From NCBI RefSeq assembly GCF_050916235.1, contig NZ_CP104854.1, forward strand, positions 1,364,001 to 1,428,000: DNA of 64,000 bases, written 5' to 3'. Source of the DNA: Maridesulfovibrio sp050916235 (GTDB lineage: Bacteria; Desulfobacterota; Desulfovibrionia; Desulfovibrionales; Desulfovibrionaceae). Below are positions 25,146-34,729 of the stretch, one piece after another (the first letter of the stretch is position 1; each line of letters starts with the position of its first letter). A model generated the notes under the pieces. It worked only from the letters and a program-made list of their open reading frames with translations. It did not search any database and had not been told where the DNA came from. The position numbers were made by a program, and so were the translations under genes.

Positions 25146-25844
25146 ATGAATTCCAATGACTGGAACACCATAAAGAAAAAGCTGAGAGTGCGCATCAATC
25201 CGGTGCTGGTGAAAATCTGGGTTGATCCCCTTTCCGCCAGATACGAGAATGGAGTGGTGCAACTGATCGCACCCAATGAGTTTGTAATGAACTGGGTTCG
25301 TAAGCATCTGCTGGACCGCATCCGGGACGCGGCACAGGAAGTTCTTTCTGCAAAAGTCGGCATCACCATAGATCTTGACGCCAACAGTGTTCCTGCAGCT
25401 GACCGCGAATACGTGACCGATGTGCACGCATACTACGCAGCTGAAGACATCCTGGCCAGCATCAACCGCATGACTGGGATACTTCGCGAATCCTCTTTTT
25501 CTGCTGAGCCGTCCAGCCCCGGTTCCCCCAAGGCCAGGACAGAACAGGTTCACCCCATTGAACCTCAGAGTTTCGACTCCATACTTGATGCTGTTCTTGA
25601 GGCCTTCGGAGTCTCATTCCGGGAAATGATGACCCAGGAAAACGAACACTCCATGCTGGCCCGCAGGGCTCTTTACTATTTGTGCATCAGGTACGGAATT
25701 TCAGCGGAAGAGGTTGCCTTGAACATGGACTGCACGGTCTCGGAAGTACGCATGGGCGCAACGGAGCTGGAAAACGAGATATCCAACGCCATTGACAACG
25801 GAGAGGACCTCGACGAACTGCTGCTGCGTATCTTCAAGAAATAG
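25146..25844 (+). CDS. DnaA-like protein with domains I and IV but no AAA+ domain
   Basis: 232 residues. Residues 1-75 (DWNTIKKKLRVRINPVLVKIW, LIAPNEFVMNWVRKHLLDRI) align with DnaA domain I of the upstream gene. Residues 76-150 are a Ser/Pro linker. Residues 150-232 (FDSILDAVLEAFGVSFREMM, HSMLARRALYYLCIRYGIS, DCTVSEVRMGATELENEI) follow the helix pattern of domain IV, but the RHST DNA-contact motif is replaced. There is no Walker A or B. It may bind DnaA or its partners through domain I and modulate initiation. The ATG at 25146 has CAGGGG upstream. Confidence 0.82.
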   Translation: MNSNDWNTIKKKLRVRINPVLVKIWVDPLSARYENGVVQLIAPNEFVMNWVRKHLLDRIRDAAQEVLSAKVGITIDLDANSVPAADREYVTDVHAYYAAEDILASINRMTGILRESSFSAEPSSPGSPKARTEQVHPIEPQSFDSILDAVLEAFGVSFREMMTQENEHSMLARRALYYLCIRYGISAEEVALNMDCTVSEVRMGATELENEISNAIDNGEDLDELLLRIFKK

Positions 25845-25866
25845 TCAGGCCATCCCACGCAGGTAG

Positions 25867-27852
25867 TCAGGAAGCTGTACCCTTTGAATACAGGCTGCCT
25901 GCAGCTCCTCTGGGCAGAGAGATTACAAACTTCACTCCATGCCCCGGCTCCGATTCCACACGAATCGATCCGCCATGATTCCTGGTCACAATAAAATACA
26001 CAATTGACAGCCCCAGTCCGCCCCCCTCACCATGGGCTCTGGTGGAAAAGAACGGTTCAAATATCTTCTTCCGGGTATGCTCATCCATTCCCGGACCATT
26101 ATCCTCAACTTCCAATGTCACGTAGGCATTGTTGAAACTGATCCGGATCGTAATGACCGGATCGACGCCTGCCTCAGCTTCCAGCATGGCCTGAGCGGAA
26201 TTCCGCAGCAGATTGAACAGGACCTGTTCCATCTCTCCGGGAAAGCAGATTATCTCCGGAAGATCCGGGGCAATTTCCCGGACTATGCGTATCTTCCTGA
26301 AATCCGCAGTGCAGTCCGATGCACTTTCCGACTCGGCCATTTCAACAGCCCGGTCCAGCAGGGTCTCAAGATTGCAGAACTCCTTGCTTTCAACCGACTT
26401 GCGACTGAAATCAAGCATCCTGACGATAATTCTGGCCGCCCGGGAACTGGCATTCTTTATTGCCTCCAGCATGGTGCTTATCTTGCGTTCATCCAGATAC
26501 CTGTTCACAAGTTCAAGCGATATTCCCAGAGACTCTGCCACCTCAATATTCCCTGAAAGCTGCGGTGACAGTCTGCGTTCTATGTTCTGAGCGGACTGGG
26601 AAATAACTCCCAGCGGATTGTTTATCTCGTGGGCCATGCCGGCCGAAAGGCTGGCCACCGTAGTCATCTTCTCCGACTGGATCATGAGTTCCTGTACCTT
26701 GATCCTGTCGGTGTAGTTCTTTATGGTTCCGACCATGCGGATAGGTTCTCCTCCCGCATTAAGAACAAAGTCACCTTCGTCTTCCACGTAGAGATAGCTG
26801 CCGTTTTTCTGTCTGAAGCGGTACACGGAGACAAACGGCTGCGCATGATTCACACTGGCCTCAAAATCAGCCATAACCTTGGCCCGGTCATCGGGATGGA
26901 TATGCGCCTCCCAGCCCTTCAGATCTACTGACTGAAATTCTTTTTCGGCTGCGCCGGAAATATCCCTTACAGCCCCGGACCAGGTGATCTTTCCTGTTTC
27001 CAAATCCACATCATAGACCATCTGGCCGGTCTTTTCCGCCATCAGCCTGAACCGTTCCTCGCTCTGGTGCAGTTCCTGCTCGGTTTCCATAAGCGGCGTA
27101 ATGTCGGTAATAAACCCTTCAAGCGCGATGAGCTCGCCACCTTCCTGTACATCCGTTCCTTTTTCCCAGACCCATTTTGTGTCTCCGGATGCGGTGAGAA
27201 TCTTGTATATCACCTCATAGAGCTGACGTTCCTGAACCGCCTCCTGCACGCATTCCCAGACATGGGCCCGATATTCCGGAAGAATCAAATCGGCAAAAGA
27301 GACATCCCGGTTACCAAGAAGGGAGGAAGCCGTGTATCCGGTCAGTTCAAAGCATCCGGCACTGACGAATTCCATGGTCCAGTCCACATCGTTCCTGCAT
27401 CTGTAGACCATGCCCGGCAGGTTTCCCAGCAGGGTGGAAAGGATCCGCTCCTTGTCCCTCAAGGAATCCAGTTCATTCTCAGGTTCATAAAAAGTGGATC
27501 CGCCCGTGCCCACAAGTCGCCCCTTGAGCACCACAAAACCGGACTCAAGGCCGCTGCCGTGCCAGAGAATCTCCCCTTTACCTTCTATTCTGCTTTCATA
27601 GTAGCCCGGATAATTAGACTCGGACCCGCCGACTGCATCAACAAAACCGGCCAGTCCCTCCCTGTCATCTATTCCGCACGAGTCAAGAAAATCCCCGGGG
27701 CTGATCAGCCCGGAAAGCACCCGGACACAATCGCCGCCAACAAACACGACCCGTCTGTCATCATCCAGCGCCACTACTACCCCGGGGTAGTCCTGGGCCA
27801 TGAACTCGACTGACTGAAGAATATCTCTAGCAAATACTGACACTGACTGCAT
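25867..27852 (-). CDS. Soluble PAS-domain sensor histidine kinase
   Basis: 661 residues without membrane segments. A divergent N-terminal region (1-130) precedes two clear PAS domains (about 140-265, 270-390; GMVYRCRNDVDWTMEFVSAG and GQMVYDVDLETGKITWSGAV). The kinase core has the H-box AGMAHEINNPLGVISQ, N-box LLRNSAQAML, DNGPGMDEHTRKKIFEPFF and GGGLGLSIV. It would sense a cytosolic signal. No response regulator lies next to it. The start at 27852 has GAGG very close, so a slightly later start is possible. It is convergent with the dnaA-like gene, with only 22 nt between. Confidence 0.92.
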   Translation of the reverse strand: MQSVSVFARDILQSVEFMAQDYPGVVVALDDDRRVVFVGGDCVRVLSGLISPGDFLDSCGIDDREGLAGFVDAVGGSESNYPGYYESRIEGKGEILWHGSGLESGFVVLKGRLVGTGGSTFYEPENELDSLRDKERILSTLLGNLPGMVYRCRNDVDWTMEFVSAGCFELTGYTASSLLGNRDVSFADLILPEYRAHVWECVQEAVQERQLYEVIYKILTASGDTKWVWEKGTDVQEGGELIALEGFITDITPLMETEQELHQSEERFRLMAEKTGQMVYDVDLETGKITWSGAVRDISGAAEKEFQSVDLKGWEAHIHPDDRAKVMADFEASVNHAQPFVSVYRFRQKNGSYLYVEDEGDFVLNAGGEPIRMVGTIKNYTDRIKVQELMIQSEKMTTVASLSAGMAHEINNPLGVISQSAQNIERRLSPQLSGNIEVAESLGISLELVNRYLDERKISTMLEAIKNASSRAARIIVRMLDFSRKSVESKEFCNLETLLDRAVEMAESESASDCTADFRKIRIVREIAPDLPEIICFPGEMEQVLFNLLRNSAQAMLEAEAGVDPVITIRISFNNAYVTLEVEDNGPGMDEHTRKKIFEPFFSTRAHGEGGGLGLSIVYFIVTRNHGGSIRVESEPGHGVKFVISLPRGAAGSLYSKGTAS

Positions 27853-28023
27853 ACCTCGTCAAAAGTTGCAAAAAGGCATACTCAAACATTATCATATTCT
27901 ATCCATAAGGACAGAAAAAAAATAACCTCGCACGCACCCTGCACAACTGTACCCGGCTTATTGCCAATCACGGTCTCCTGCGTTACCAGACTTACACCAT
28001 ATTTACACAATTCGGAGAGAACA

Positions 28024-29034
28024 ATGGGTTCAGACAATATTTCAGGAGAGGTTATCCTCATCTTCACGGGCGGAACCATCGGTATGAGCGAGAATCAGGA
28101 AGCCGGTGGCGTGGTTCCTGATGACAATTTCACTAAACTGATCAATGAGCTTACCCCGGACGGGCATGACATCAGGATCAGACCGGTGCTCTGGTCCGAT
28201 ATTCCCAGCCCGCACATGTCGCCGGACAAGATGCTCAACCTTGCCCATGATGTGGAGAGTTACCTGGCCGAAGAGCAGGTTCTTGGAGCGGTCATCCTCC
28301 ACGGAACTGACCTCATGGCCGAGACAGCGTACGTGCTTGACCTTACCGTCCGGTCGCCAAAACCGGTCATCCTTACCGGAGCCATGCGCTATTTCAACGA
28401 GGCCGGATATGACGGAATACGAAATCTGGTAGATGCGGTAAGGGTATGCCTGTTGCCCCCGCCTCCGGGCACCGATGTAATCATCCAGATGGCCGACAAG
28501 CTTTTTGCAGCCCGTAACGCCATTAAATCCAGTTCCCTGAATGTGGACCCCTTCATCGGCCAGAACACCGGACGCATCGGTTTCATTGCCGGCGAATCGG
28601 TAATTCTGACCCGCGCCAAACCCGGACGACGCCCGCGCCTGCCCTTCCCGGTCAAAACCGCTGCTGACAGGGTACATCTCGTCGGCTGCCATCCGGGCAT
28701 GGATTCAACCGTGCTGGAAAAACTCCTTGAAACCGGTGCCAGAGGAATTGTTCTGGAAGGTTTCGGGGCAGGCAACACCCCTCCCGGCATTGTTCCCGGA
28801 GTCGAAAAGTGCATTGAAGCCGGAATCCCGGTGGTCCTCTGCACCCGCTGCGTTGAAGGCGGGGTCTGGCCCATCTATGCCTATCCCGGCGGTGCAGCAA
28901 ACCTGAAGCAGAAAGGGGTCATCATCGCCGGCGGACTCTCGGCACTGAAGGCCACCCTGCTTCTGCAGATGCTTCTCGGAAGCGGATGTTCATCAGCTGA
29001 AATCAGCCGGATTTTCGCAGAGGAGAGCGTTTAA
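28024..29034 (+). CDS. Type I-like asparaginase
   Basis: 336 residues of the L-asparaginase family. The first catalytic threonine lies in ILIFTGGTIGMSE and the second in AVILHGTDLMAETAYVLDL, with the nearby lysine region VILTGAMRY. The absence of a signal peptide suggests a cytosolic enzyme that turns asparagine to aspartate and ammonia. The ATG at 28024 has GGAGAG upstream; the longer frame has none. A glutaminase or Glu-tRNA amidotransferase subunit D role is less likely because the flanking domains are missing. Confidence 0.92.
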   Translation: MGSDNISGEVILIFTGGTIGMSENQEAGGVVPDDNFTKLINELTPDGHDIRIRPVLWSDIPSPHMSPDKMLNLAHDVESYLAEEQVLGAVILHGTDLMAETAYVLDLTVRSPKPVILTGAMRYFNEAGYDGIRNLVDAVRVCLLPPPPGTDVIIQMADKLFAARNAIKSSSLNVDPFIGQNTGRIGFIAGESVILTRAKPGRRPRLPFPVKTAADRVHLVGCHPGMDSTVLEKLLETGARGIVLEGFGAGNTPPGIVPGVEKCIEAGIPVVLCTRCVEGGVWPIYAYPGGAANLKQKGVIIAGGLSALKATLLLQMLLGSGCSSAEISRIFAEESV

Positions 29035-29051
29035 GCCTAATATTTCACCAG

Positions 29052-29125
29052 AGGATGCCTCGGCGGCTTAACCCCTTTGAAAAGGGCGAATCCCAAACTT
29101 TTCAAACGGGCTTCGCCACGGCTCA
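29052..29125. repeat. Intergenic hairpin repeat copy
   Basis: GATGCCTCGGCGGCTTAAC, the stem CCCTTT-GAAAAGGG, GAATCCCAAACTTTTCAAA and GGGCTTCGCCACGGCTC. It has the same order of parts as the copies in the BMC operon. It lies after the asparaginase gene. Confidence 0.6.
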
Positions 29126-29192
29126 GGCCAAACTGTCTTTCGTCTAATTCAATGTGCGGGCTGACAGCCCATGAAAAGCGTACAATAAAGAC

Positions 29193-29229
29193 CAAGCCCG
29201 CAACATCTTATGACGTTGCGGGCTTTATT
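29193..29229. terminator. Bidirectional terminator
   Basis: AAGCCCGCAAC / GTTGCGGGCTT stem with T-rich (TTATTT) flank on the plus side, between the convergent asparaginase and Fe-S protein genes. Confidence 0.85.
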
Positions 29230-29253
29230 TATGAAACCTATCCTGCAAAAAGT

Positions 29254-30168
29254 CTAAAGCTCATCAACAAGCAGCGGATCGGGATGCTTTCTGTTGCGGG
29301 CGAGACGCAGGGAATCCTTGCGGCATTTATTTACACAGACCCCACAGCCCATGCACTTGGAAGGATCGATGCGCATACGCTTGTCACGTACTTTCATGGC
29401 CCCGAAAGGACAGTATTCCATGCACTGCCCGCAGCCGATGCATTTGTGCGGGTCCACCACGGCTATGTAGCCTGAGGGAACCAGCATGGGAATGCCGTTT
29501 CGCATTGCTTCCATGGCTCCGCAGCAGCATGGACAGCAGTTGCAGATTGCATAGAACCTCCCGAGCATGACATCCTTGAAAAACGCATGGTGCACATGCC
29601 CGCGGGCATTTTCGGCTTCTAGGATGCGAACCGCCTCATCCGGGGTAATACGCCTGGACTTTTCGGCATGGTTCTTTTCCACAAAAGAGGCAAAGGGATC
29701 ACCCACAATCAGGCAGACGTCCATCGGACTGCAGGGATTTTCCCGCGAAGCCCGGCAGGGACACTCAAGAACGACTATATGATCAGGGTGCTTGAGGATG
29801 ATAGCGCGCGCTTTCTTGAAAGGCAGGACTGTTTCCGGGAGGGTGGTGGAAACAGACCGGTCAATTCTGACAAGTTTTGAAGCCTCATCCGTAGGCAGTA
29901 CCTTGCCGTGGTAGGTCTCGGCAAAATCTTCCTTGAGCTTGCGACGTTTTTCAGGATCGGAAGGGGAAGCCATTAGGCTGGAAATGAAATCAGCTATCGG
30001 CGCAAGGTTATTCTCGCCCAGAGCCGCTCCGATATAGGCCTTGGGCCAGCGGATATACATGTAGCCGTGAAGAACGTCCTTCATGCTCATGTTCCGGTCC
30101 TCAAGCGCCTGCTTGATAAAGTTACCGGTAGCAGTGTTCGGAATGAACTTGTGCAGTACTTTTTTCAT
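29254..30168 (-). CDS. 4Fe-4S protein with extra cysteine-rich motif, function unknown
   Basis: 304 residues. The C-terminus is a two-cluster ferredoxin domain (CIGCGQCMEYCPFGA and CMGCGVCVNKCRKDSL). Before it lie two further cysteine groups, LECPCRASRENPCSPMDVC and ICNCCPCCCGAMEAMRNG, which likely bind another cluster. The N-terminal 110 residues are helical. Similar proteins are common in anaerobes but I know no proven function. The ATG at 30168 follows a GAGG-like site. Single gene. Confidence 0.8.
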   Translation of the reverse strand: MKKVLHKFIPNTATGNFIKQALEDRNMSMKDVLHGYMYIRWPKAYIGAALGENNLAPIADFISSLMASPSDPEKRRKLKEDFAETYHGKVLPTDEASKLVRIDRSVSTTLPETVLPFKKARAIILKHPDHIVVLECPCRASRENPCSPMDVCLIVGDPFASFVEKNHAEKSRRITPDEAVRILEAENARGHVHHAFFKDVMLGRFYAICNCCPCCCGAMEAMRNGIPMLVPSGYIAVVDPHKCIGCGQCMEYCPFGAMKVRDKRMRIDPSKCMGCGVCVNKCRKDSLRLARNRKHPDPLLVDEL

Positions 30169-30313
30169 GGGTTTCCTCTTAGCCCCATAGTTACCAGACC
30201 CCCAAAAAATAGTACAGTTTTTCCGAAAGCAACTTCACAACCGGCGGATGTTATGCCTATTCTGCGTGAAATCCTTAAACATCAGTTCTTGTGAAAAGCA
30301 CAGGAGTTCATTC

Positions 30314-31801
30314 ATGGATATAAAGATACGCAGACACGGCGATACAGTGGTCGTCGAGCTGGGAGAAAGGATAGACGCGTACGGCTCCGGCGAGCTGGAC
30401 ATGATTCTGGACAACCTCTTCTCCAATGAAAATCCTGTGTGCATGGTCTTCGACATGGGCGGAGTACGTTACCTTTCCAGCGCAGGAATTCGCAGCATCG
30501 TCCGCACCATGAAACGGCTGAAACAAAACAACGGATCTCTGGCCCTGTGCGGAGTGCAGCCGTACTGCCGCAATGTGCTGGAAACCGCAGGCATGCTCCG
30601 CTCCCTGAATGTTTTCAACTCACGCAGCGAAGCCACGGATTTTCTGCAATCGGTTCACTGGGAGCGCCAGGCACTGGAAAACTGGGACAGAATGGAGCAG
30701 ATGGACTCACCGATAGGACATTTCCGCTTTGTACCGGGAGAAAACAATCCTACGGAAATACGAGTAATTGGCACGGTTGCCGACATTTTTCATTCCCGCG
30801 TTGATAGCACTCGCATTTTTTCAAGAAGGTTTTCACAGACCGAATATTCGATAGGGGTCGGCGGGCTGGGGGAAATTCCTGAAGACTACATGAAGGTGCT
30901 CGGAACAATGATCACCATCGGGGGAACAATGGCCTGGCTGCCTACCGACGGCCATGACCTTGCCGATTTTCTGGTTCCGCGCAATGATACCGGTGCAGTC
31001 CTCATCCGCACACCGTTCAACCTGACCCTTGCCGGAGGATTCAACGAATACATCATGTTTGAATCAACCGAGGAAGGCGGCACCACCCTTGACCGGCTTT
31101 ACCGGGGCCTGTTTCTTCTGGCCCGCAGGCGCCGCAGGGATTTCAAGGGAGTGCTGGGCATGGCCGCATGGATGGAAACCAGCGAACTGTACGCAGCCAC
31201 CCTCATAAAATCACCGATCAGGGAATTTGCCCCGGAAAACAAACGGCCCATCAACGATCCGTCCAATTCGGACAACTGGCTGCGCCGCGATGTCCTGCCG
31301 CGCCACCGGGATGTGACCTGCCTGACCTGCGGAATAGGGGTTGATCTTTCTTGTGACCTCTCAGTGTACGACCCGTCCGGGCTCTACGCTGCCCTGTACA
31401 TAGACCCGTCAACAGCCGGGGACAGAGGACAGATCCTCAATAACCACGGAGCCGTCTTTGAACGCGTCGCCATGCCGGAAAGAATGGTCTGCCTGGACAA
31501 GATGGTCCGGGAGGTCAGTGCAAAAGCCGAATTTCTGGACATGCGTAAACTGCGCGATGCCACACGTGTAACCCGCGCCTTCATCGGGGTAAGCTATCCC
31601 CGGCAACTTGTCCGGGATACTTCGGGCTGGCAGGGCACCATGAACGAAGCACCTGCAAACCGCACCCTGGCGGACAAACGCTACCGGACCGAATCTGAAT
31701 TCCCGCTTATTCCGGAACGTCGCGAAGAGGAACTCAATAAATTTCAACAATTTCTGGAAGCACAGCAGGCCAAGCTGGCCATGGATTCCGGAAAAGATTA
31801 G
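30314..31801 (+). CDS. STAS domain fused to a large uncharacterised domain
   Basis: 495 residues. Residues 1-105 form a STAS (anti-sigma antagonist) domain (VVELGERIDAYGSGELDMIL, VFDMGGVRYLSSAGIRSIVRTM), with the serine in the usual phosphorylation loop. Residues 120-495 are one long conserved-looking domain (IGVGGLGEIPEDYMKVLG, ITIGGTMAWLPTDGHDLADF, AVFERVAMPERMVC) that I do not recognise. It may be a decayed PP2C/SpoIIE-like fold. The ATG at 30314 has CAGGAG upstream. It probably belongs to a partner-switch system whose kinase is elsewhere. Confidence 0.78.
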   Translation: MDIKIRRHGDTVVVELGERIDAYGSGELDMILDNLFSNENPVCMVFDMGGVRYLSSAGIRSIVRTMKRLKQNNGSLALCGVQPYCRNVLETAGMLRSLNVFNSRSEATDFLQSVHWERQALENWDRMEQMDSPIGHFRFVPGENNPTEIRVIGTVADIFHSRVDSTRIFSRRFSQTEYSIGVGGLGEIPEDYMKVLGTMITIGGTMAWLPTDGHDLADFLVPRNDTGAVLIRTPFNLTLAGGFNEYIMFESTEEGGTTLDRLYRGLFLLARRRRRDFKGVLGMAAWMETSELYAATLIKSPIREFAPENKRPINDPSNSDNWLRRDVLPRHRDVTCLTCGIGVDLSCDLSVYDPSGLYAALYIDPSTAGDRGQILNNHGAVFERVAMPERMVCLDKMVREVSAKAEFLDMRKLRDATRVTRAFIGVSYPRQLVRDTSGWQGTMNEAPANRTLADKRYRTESEFPLIPERREEELNKFQQFLEAQQAKLAMDSGKD

Positions 31802-31923
31802 GTACAGAACTGCAGACGTCCCCCTGTTCTAACAGCGTAAAAAGTGCTATTCTGCGTTCATATTCATAAACAGACCCAATTATAAAAATTAATGCCGTCT
31901 GCAGCTTACCCATGGGAGGAACT

Positions 31924-33054
31924 ATGCGGCTCCGTATATTTTTCAGTTTCGTACTCGTACTTATGCTTTCTACCGGCGCTCTTGCCGACTCCAAATCCAT
32001 TAAGGTAGGAGTGCTCTACAATCTGACCGGAGGCATGGCAGCCATTGACCAGCCTGGACTGCACGGAATGGAACTGGCCAAGGAAGTCATCAACTCCAAA
32101 GGAGGCCTGCTGGGTAAAAAGGTGAGCCTCGTCATCTCCGACTGCCGATCCAATACGGATTCCACCCTTATGGCATCGCAGATTCTGGCCGGACAGGACG
32201 ACATGACAGCTGTTGTGGGCCTCAATGACACCGATTACGTGATGGTTGCAGCCCCCGCGGTAACTGCTAAAAACATTGTTTTCATCACGGCGGGAGCAAC
32301 CATGCAGAATCTGCCGTACATGTACGGTAAATACTTTTTCATGGCCGCTTTCGGCGACAACATGCAGGCCCGTGCGGTAGCCAAATTCGCAAAACGCAGG
32401 CTCAACTCCGAGAACTGTTTTGTCGGAACCGACATTTCCACGGAATTCACCAAGACACTGTCCAAATACTTCAAACGCCGTTACCGTAAATACGGCGGAA
32501 AAATTGTCGACGAGGTCTGGTATAACACCGGGACAAAGGAATATCCCATGCCCAACGGCAAGGATGCCACCCCGGATGTTCTGTTCCTCTCCTCCATACC
32601 GCCGGATGTTCCGGGCTACGTCACCCAGATACGCAGTGCCGGGAACAATCAGCCGATCGTGTCCGGAGACGGGTTCGATACTCCCGGACTGAAGAACATT
32701 CCTGCGGAATACGCCCACGACATTTACTTCGCCACCCATGTGGCGCTGGATAACCCGGCCCCAGTGGTTCAGGAATTTGTCGAGGAATACGAAAAGATGT
32801 TCGGAGTAAAACCTGAGTCGGGATTTGCCGCCCTTGGGTATGACACCGTCATGCTGCTGGCACAGGCCATTGAACGAGCGGGCAGTGCCGATCCTGAAAA
32901 AGTGCGCGAGGCCCTGACCGCAACAAGCGGTTTCAAAGGTGTTACCGGGGAGATTTCCTATCCCGAAGGCACCCGTGTCCCCATGAAAACAGTGGATATA
33001 ATCCGATACTCCGAAGGCAGTTTTTCCTTCGTGGAACAGATTTCACCCAATTAG
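31924..33054 (+). CDS. Branched-chain amino acid ABC-type binding protein, orphan
   Basis: A 376-residue periplasmic binding protein of the LivJ/LivK (Peripla_BP_6) type with a signal peptide (RIFFSFVLVLMLSTGALA). The start of the mature part, IKVGVLYNLTGGMAAIDQPG, is typical of the family. The ATG at 31924 has GGAGGAACT upstream. No ABC permease or ATPase gene is near, so it may serve a distant transporter or act as a sensor. Ligand unknown. Confidence 0.9.
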   Translation: MRLRIFFSFVLVLMLSTGALADSKSIKVGVLYNLTGGMAAIDQPGLHGMELAKEVINSKGGLLGKKVSLVISDCRSNTDSTLMASQILAGQDDMTAVVGLNDTDYVMVAAPAVTAKNIVFITAGATMQNLPYMYGKYFFMAAFGDNMQARAVAKFAKRRLNSENCFVGTDISTEFTKTLSKYFKRRYRKYGGKIVDEVWYNTGTKEYPMPNGKDATPDVLFLSSIPPDVPGYVTQIRSAGNNQPIVSGDGFDTPGLKNIPAEYAHDIYFATHVALDNPAPVVQEFVEEYEKMFGVKPESGFAALGYDTVMLLAQAIERAGSADPEKVREALTATSGFKGVTGEISYPEGTRVPMKTVDIIRYSEGSFSFVEQISPN

Positions 33055-33110
33055 AACTGCCGGTTTCCTGCTCAAACTGAGCGGAGCCATGTCTGAAAGA
33101 GTTTACAGAC

Positions 33111-33131
33111 AAAAGCGGAATTTCCGCTTTC
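33111..33131 (+). terminator. Weak hairpin after the binding-protein gene
   Basis: AAAGCGGAA/TTCCGCTTT inverted repeat followed by CTATG, with no long T-run. A weak terminator or an RNA end-protection hairpin. Confidence 0.4.
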
Positions 33132-33203
33132 TATGACCTGCAACTGGAACTGGAACTGTCGTCTTCTTCAACGAGCTGCAGTTAACAACTCATGGAGAAT
33201 CAC

Positions 33204-34709
33204 ATGGAATTCAATATTGTTGTCGAACCTGCATCCGCATGGTCCGCGGATGCAGTAATCTTTTTCGCTTTCAAGGATTCAGAGGAATACCTGCCCGGCT
33301 TTTCTGTGTGGATGGCCTCCGATGCCGACTGGGTGTCCGGTTCTCCTGCACTGGCTGATTTCGAAGGAGACCTCGGGACCACGACCGTAATTTACGGCTC
33401 CGGATCATCCGTACAGCGGGTCCTGCTTGTTGGTCTGGGGGCAGAGAAGGAATTCGGAGTAGAACAGTTTTCACAGGCCGTAGCCGCTGCATTCCAGAAA
33501 TGCCGGGAACTCAGATTTCGCACTGTAGGAGTGCCTCTGGCAGCATTCGAAGGTATCATCCTTGAAGACAGGTATGAGCATTTCGTCGTCGCAGCCATGG
33601 GTGGTCTCTATTCATTCGACCTTTTCAAAAGCAAAAAGGACGACAAAATCGGCCTGCCTGAAAGTGTGCGCTTCCTTTCTGCCGAAGAACTGCCGGAGCA
33701 TTTCAGTGAAGCAATCGCCCGGGCGCAGGCCATAGGTATGGGCACTGCCTATACCCGTGATCTGGTCAACCTGCCTCCCAATGTGGCCAATCCGGTCTAT
33801 CTGGCTGAAGAGGCCCGAAAGATGGCAAAGAAATACGGATTTAAATTCAAGCAGATGAAGCGCAAGGAGATCATAGACAAAGGAATGGGAGCCTTTGCTT
33901 CGGTTTTCAGGGGTTCCGTGGACGAACCGCGCATGATCATCCTTGAGTACTGCCCCAAAGACCGTGAAGGCCAGAAGCCGCTGGTAGTGGTCGGTAAAGG
34001 TGTCACCTTCGATACCGGCGGAATTTCCCTCAAGCCGACCGGATTCATCGAAGACATGAAGTGCGACATGGCCGGTGCTGCCGCAATCCTGGGATTCTTT
34101 CAGGCCGTAGGAGAAATCAAACCTGACCTGCCCATCGTGGGCATACTGCCCTGTGCGGACAATATGCCGGATGCAGCCTCAACCCGTCCGGGAGAGGTAG
34201 TCACCTCATTTTCCGGTAAGACAATTGAAATTCTAAATACTGATGCCGAAGGCAGACTGCTGCTCTGCGACGCCCTTGCCTTCTCCGCCCAGTATGAACC
34301 CGCAGCCATAATCGACCTCGCCACCCTGACCGGAGCCTGCGTTGTGGCACTGGGATGGAACGTAGCTGCCGTAATGGATAACTCACTTAAAATGCGCAAT
34401 CTGGTCATTGAATCAGGCATGAGCGTAGGCGAAAGATTCTGGGCCCTGCCCCTGTGGGATATGTACAAGGAAGAGCTGAAAAGCGAAGTGGCCGACCTCA
34501 AGAATGTAGGTTCGCGAGAAGGCGGAACCATCCATGCCGGTATATTCCTCAAGGAATTCGTGCCCGAAAGCGTTCCCTGGGCACATCTGGACATTGCCGG
34601 ACCGGCCTGGCGCAAAAAGAAAACCCCGGCCGGATCAGCAGGCGGAACAGGATTCGGCGTACGCACGCTGGTAGAACTGACCACGCGTCTGGATCTTGAG
34701 GATCTCTAG
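33204..34709 (+). CDS. pepA: Leucyl aminopeptidase, M17 family
   Basis: 501 residues. The M17 signature NTDAEGRL is present, as are the metal ligands in VVVGKGVTFDTGGISLK, EDMKCDMAGAAAILG and the closing HLDIAGPAW. It releases N-terminal residues from peptides in the cytosol as a hexamer. The ATG at 33204 was chosen over 33192 because GGAG lies 7 nt before it. Monocistronic. Confidence 0.96.
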   Translation: MEFNIVVEPASAWSADAVIFFAFKDSEEYLPGFSVWMASDADWVSGSPALADFEGDLGTTTVIYGSGSSVQRVLLVGLGAEKEFGVEQFSQAVAAAFQKCRELRFRTVGVPLAAFEGIILEDRYEHFVVAAMGGLYSFDLFKSKKDDKIGLPESVRFLSAEELPEHFSEAIARAQAIGMGTAYTRDLVNLPPNVANPVYLAEEARKMAKKYGFKFKQMKRKEIIDKGMGAFASVFRGSVDEPRMIILEYCPKDREGQKPLVVVGKGVTFDTGGISLKPTGFIEDMKCDMAGAAAILGFFQAVGEIKPDLPIVGILPCADNMPDAASTRPGEVVTSFSGKTIEILNTDAEGRLLLCDALAFSAQYEPAAIIDLATLTGACVVALGWNVAAVMDNSLKMRNLVIESGMSVGERFWALPLWDMYKEELKSEVADLKNVGSREGGTIHAGIFLKEFVPESVPWAHLDIAGPAWRKKKTPAGSAGGTGFGVRTLVELTTRLDLEDL

Positions 34710-34729
34710 TTCGCAGAGAGCACCAAAGT

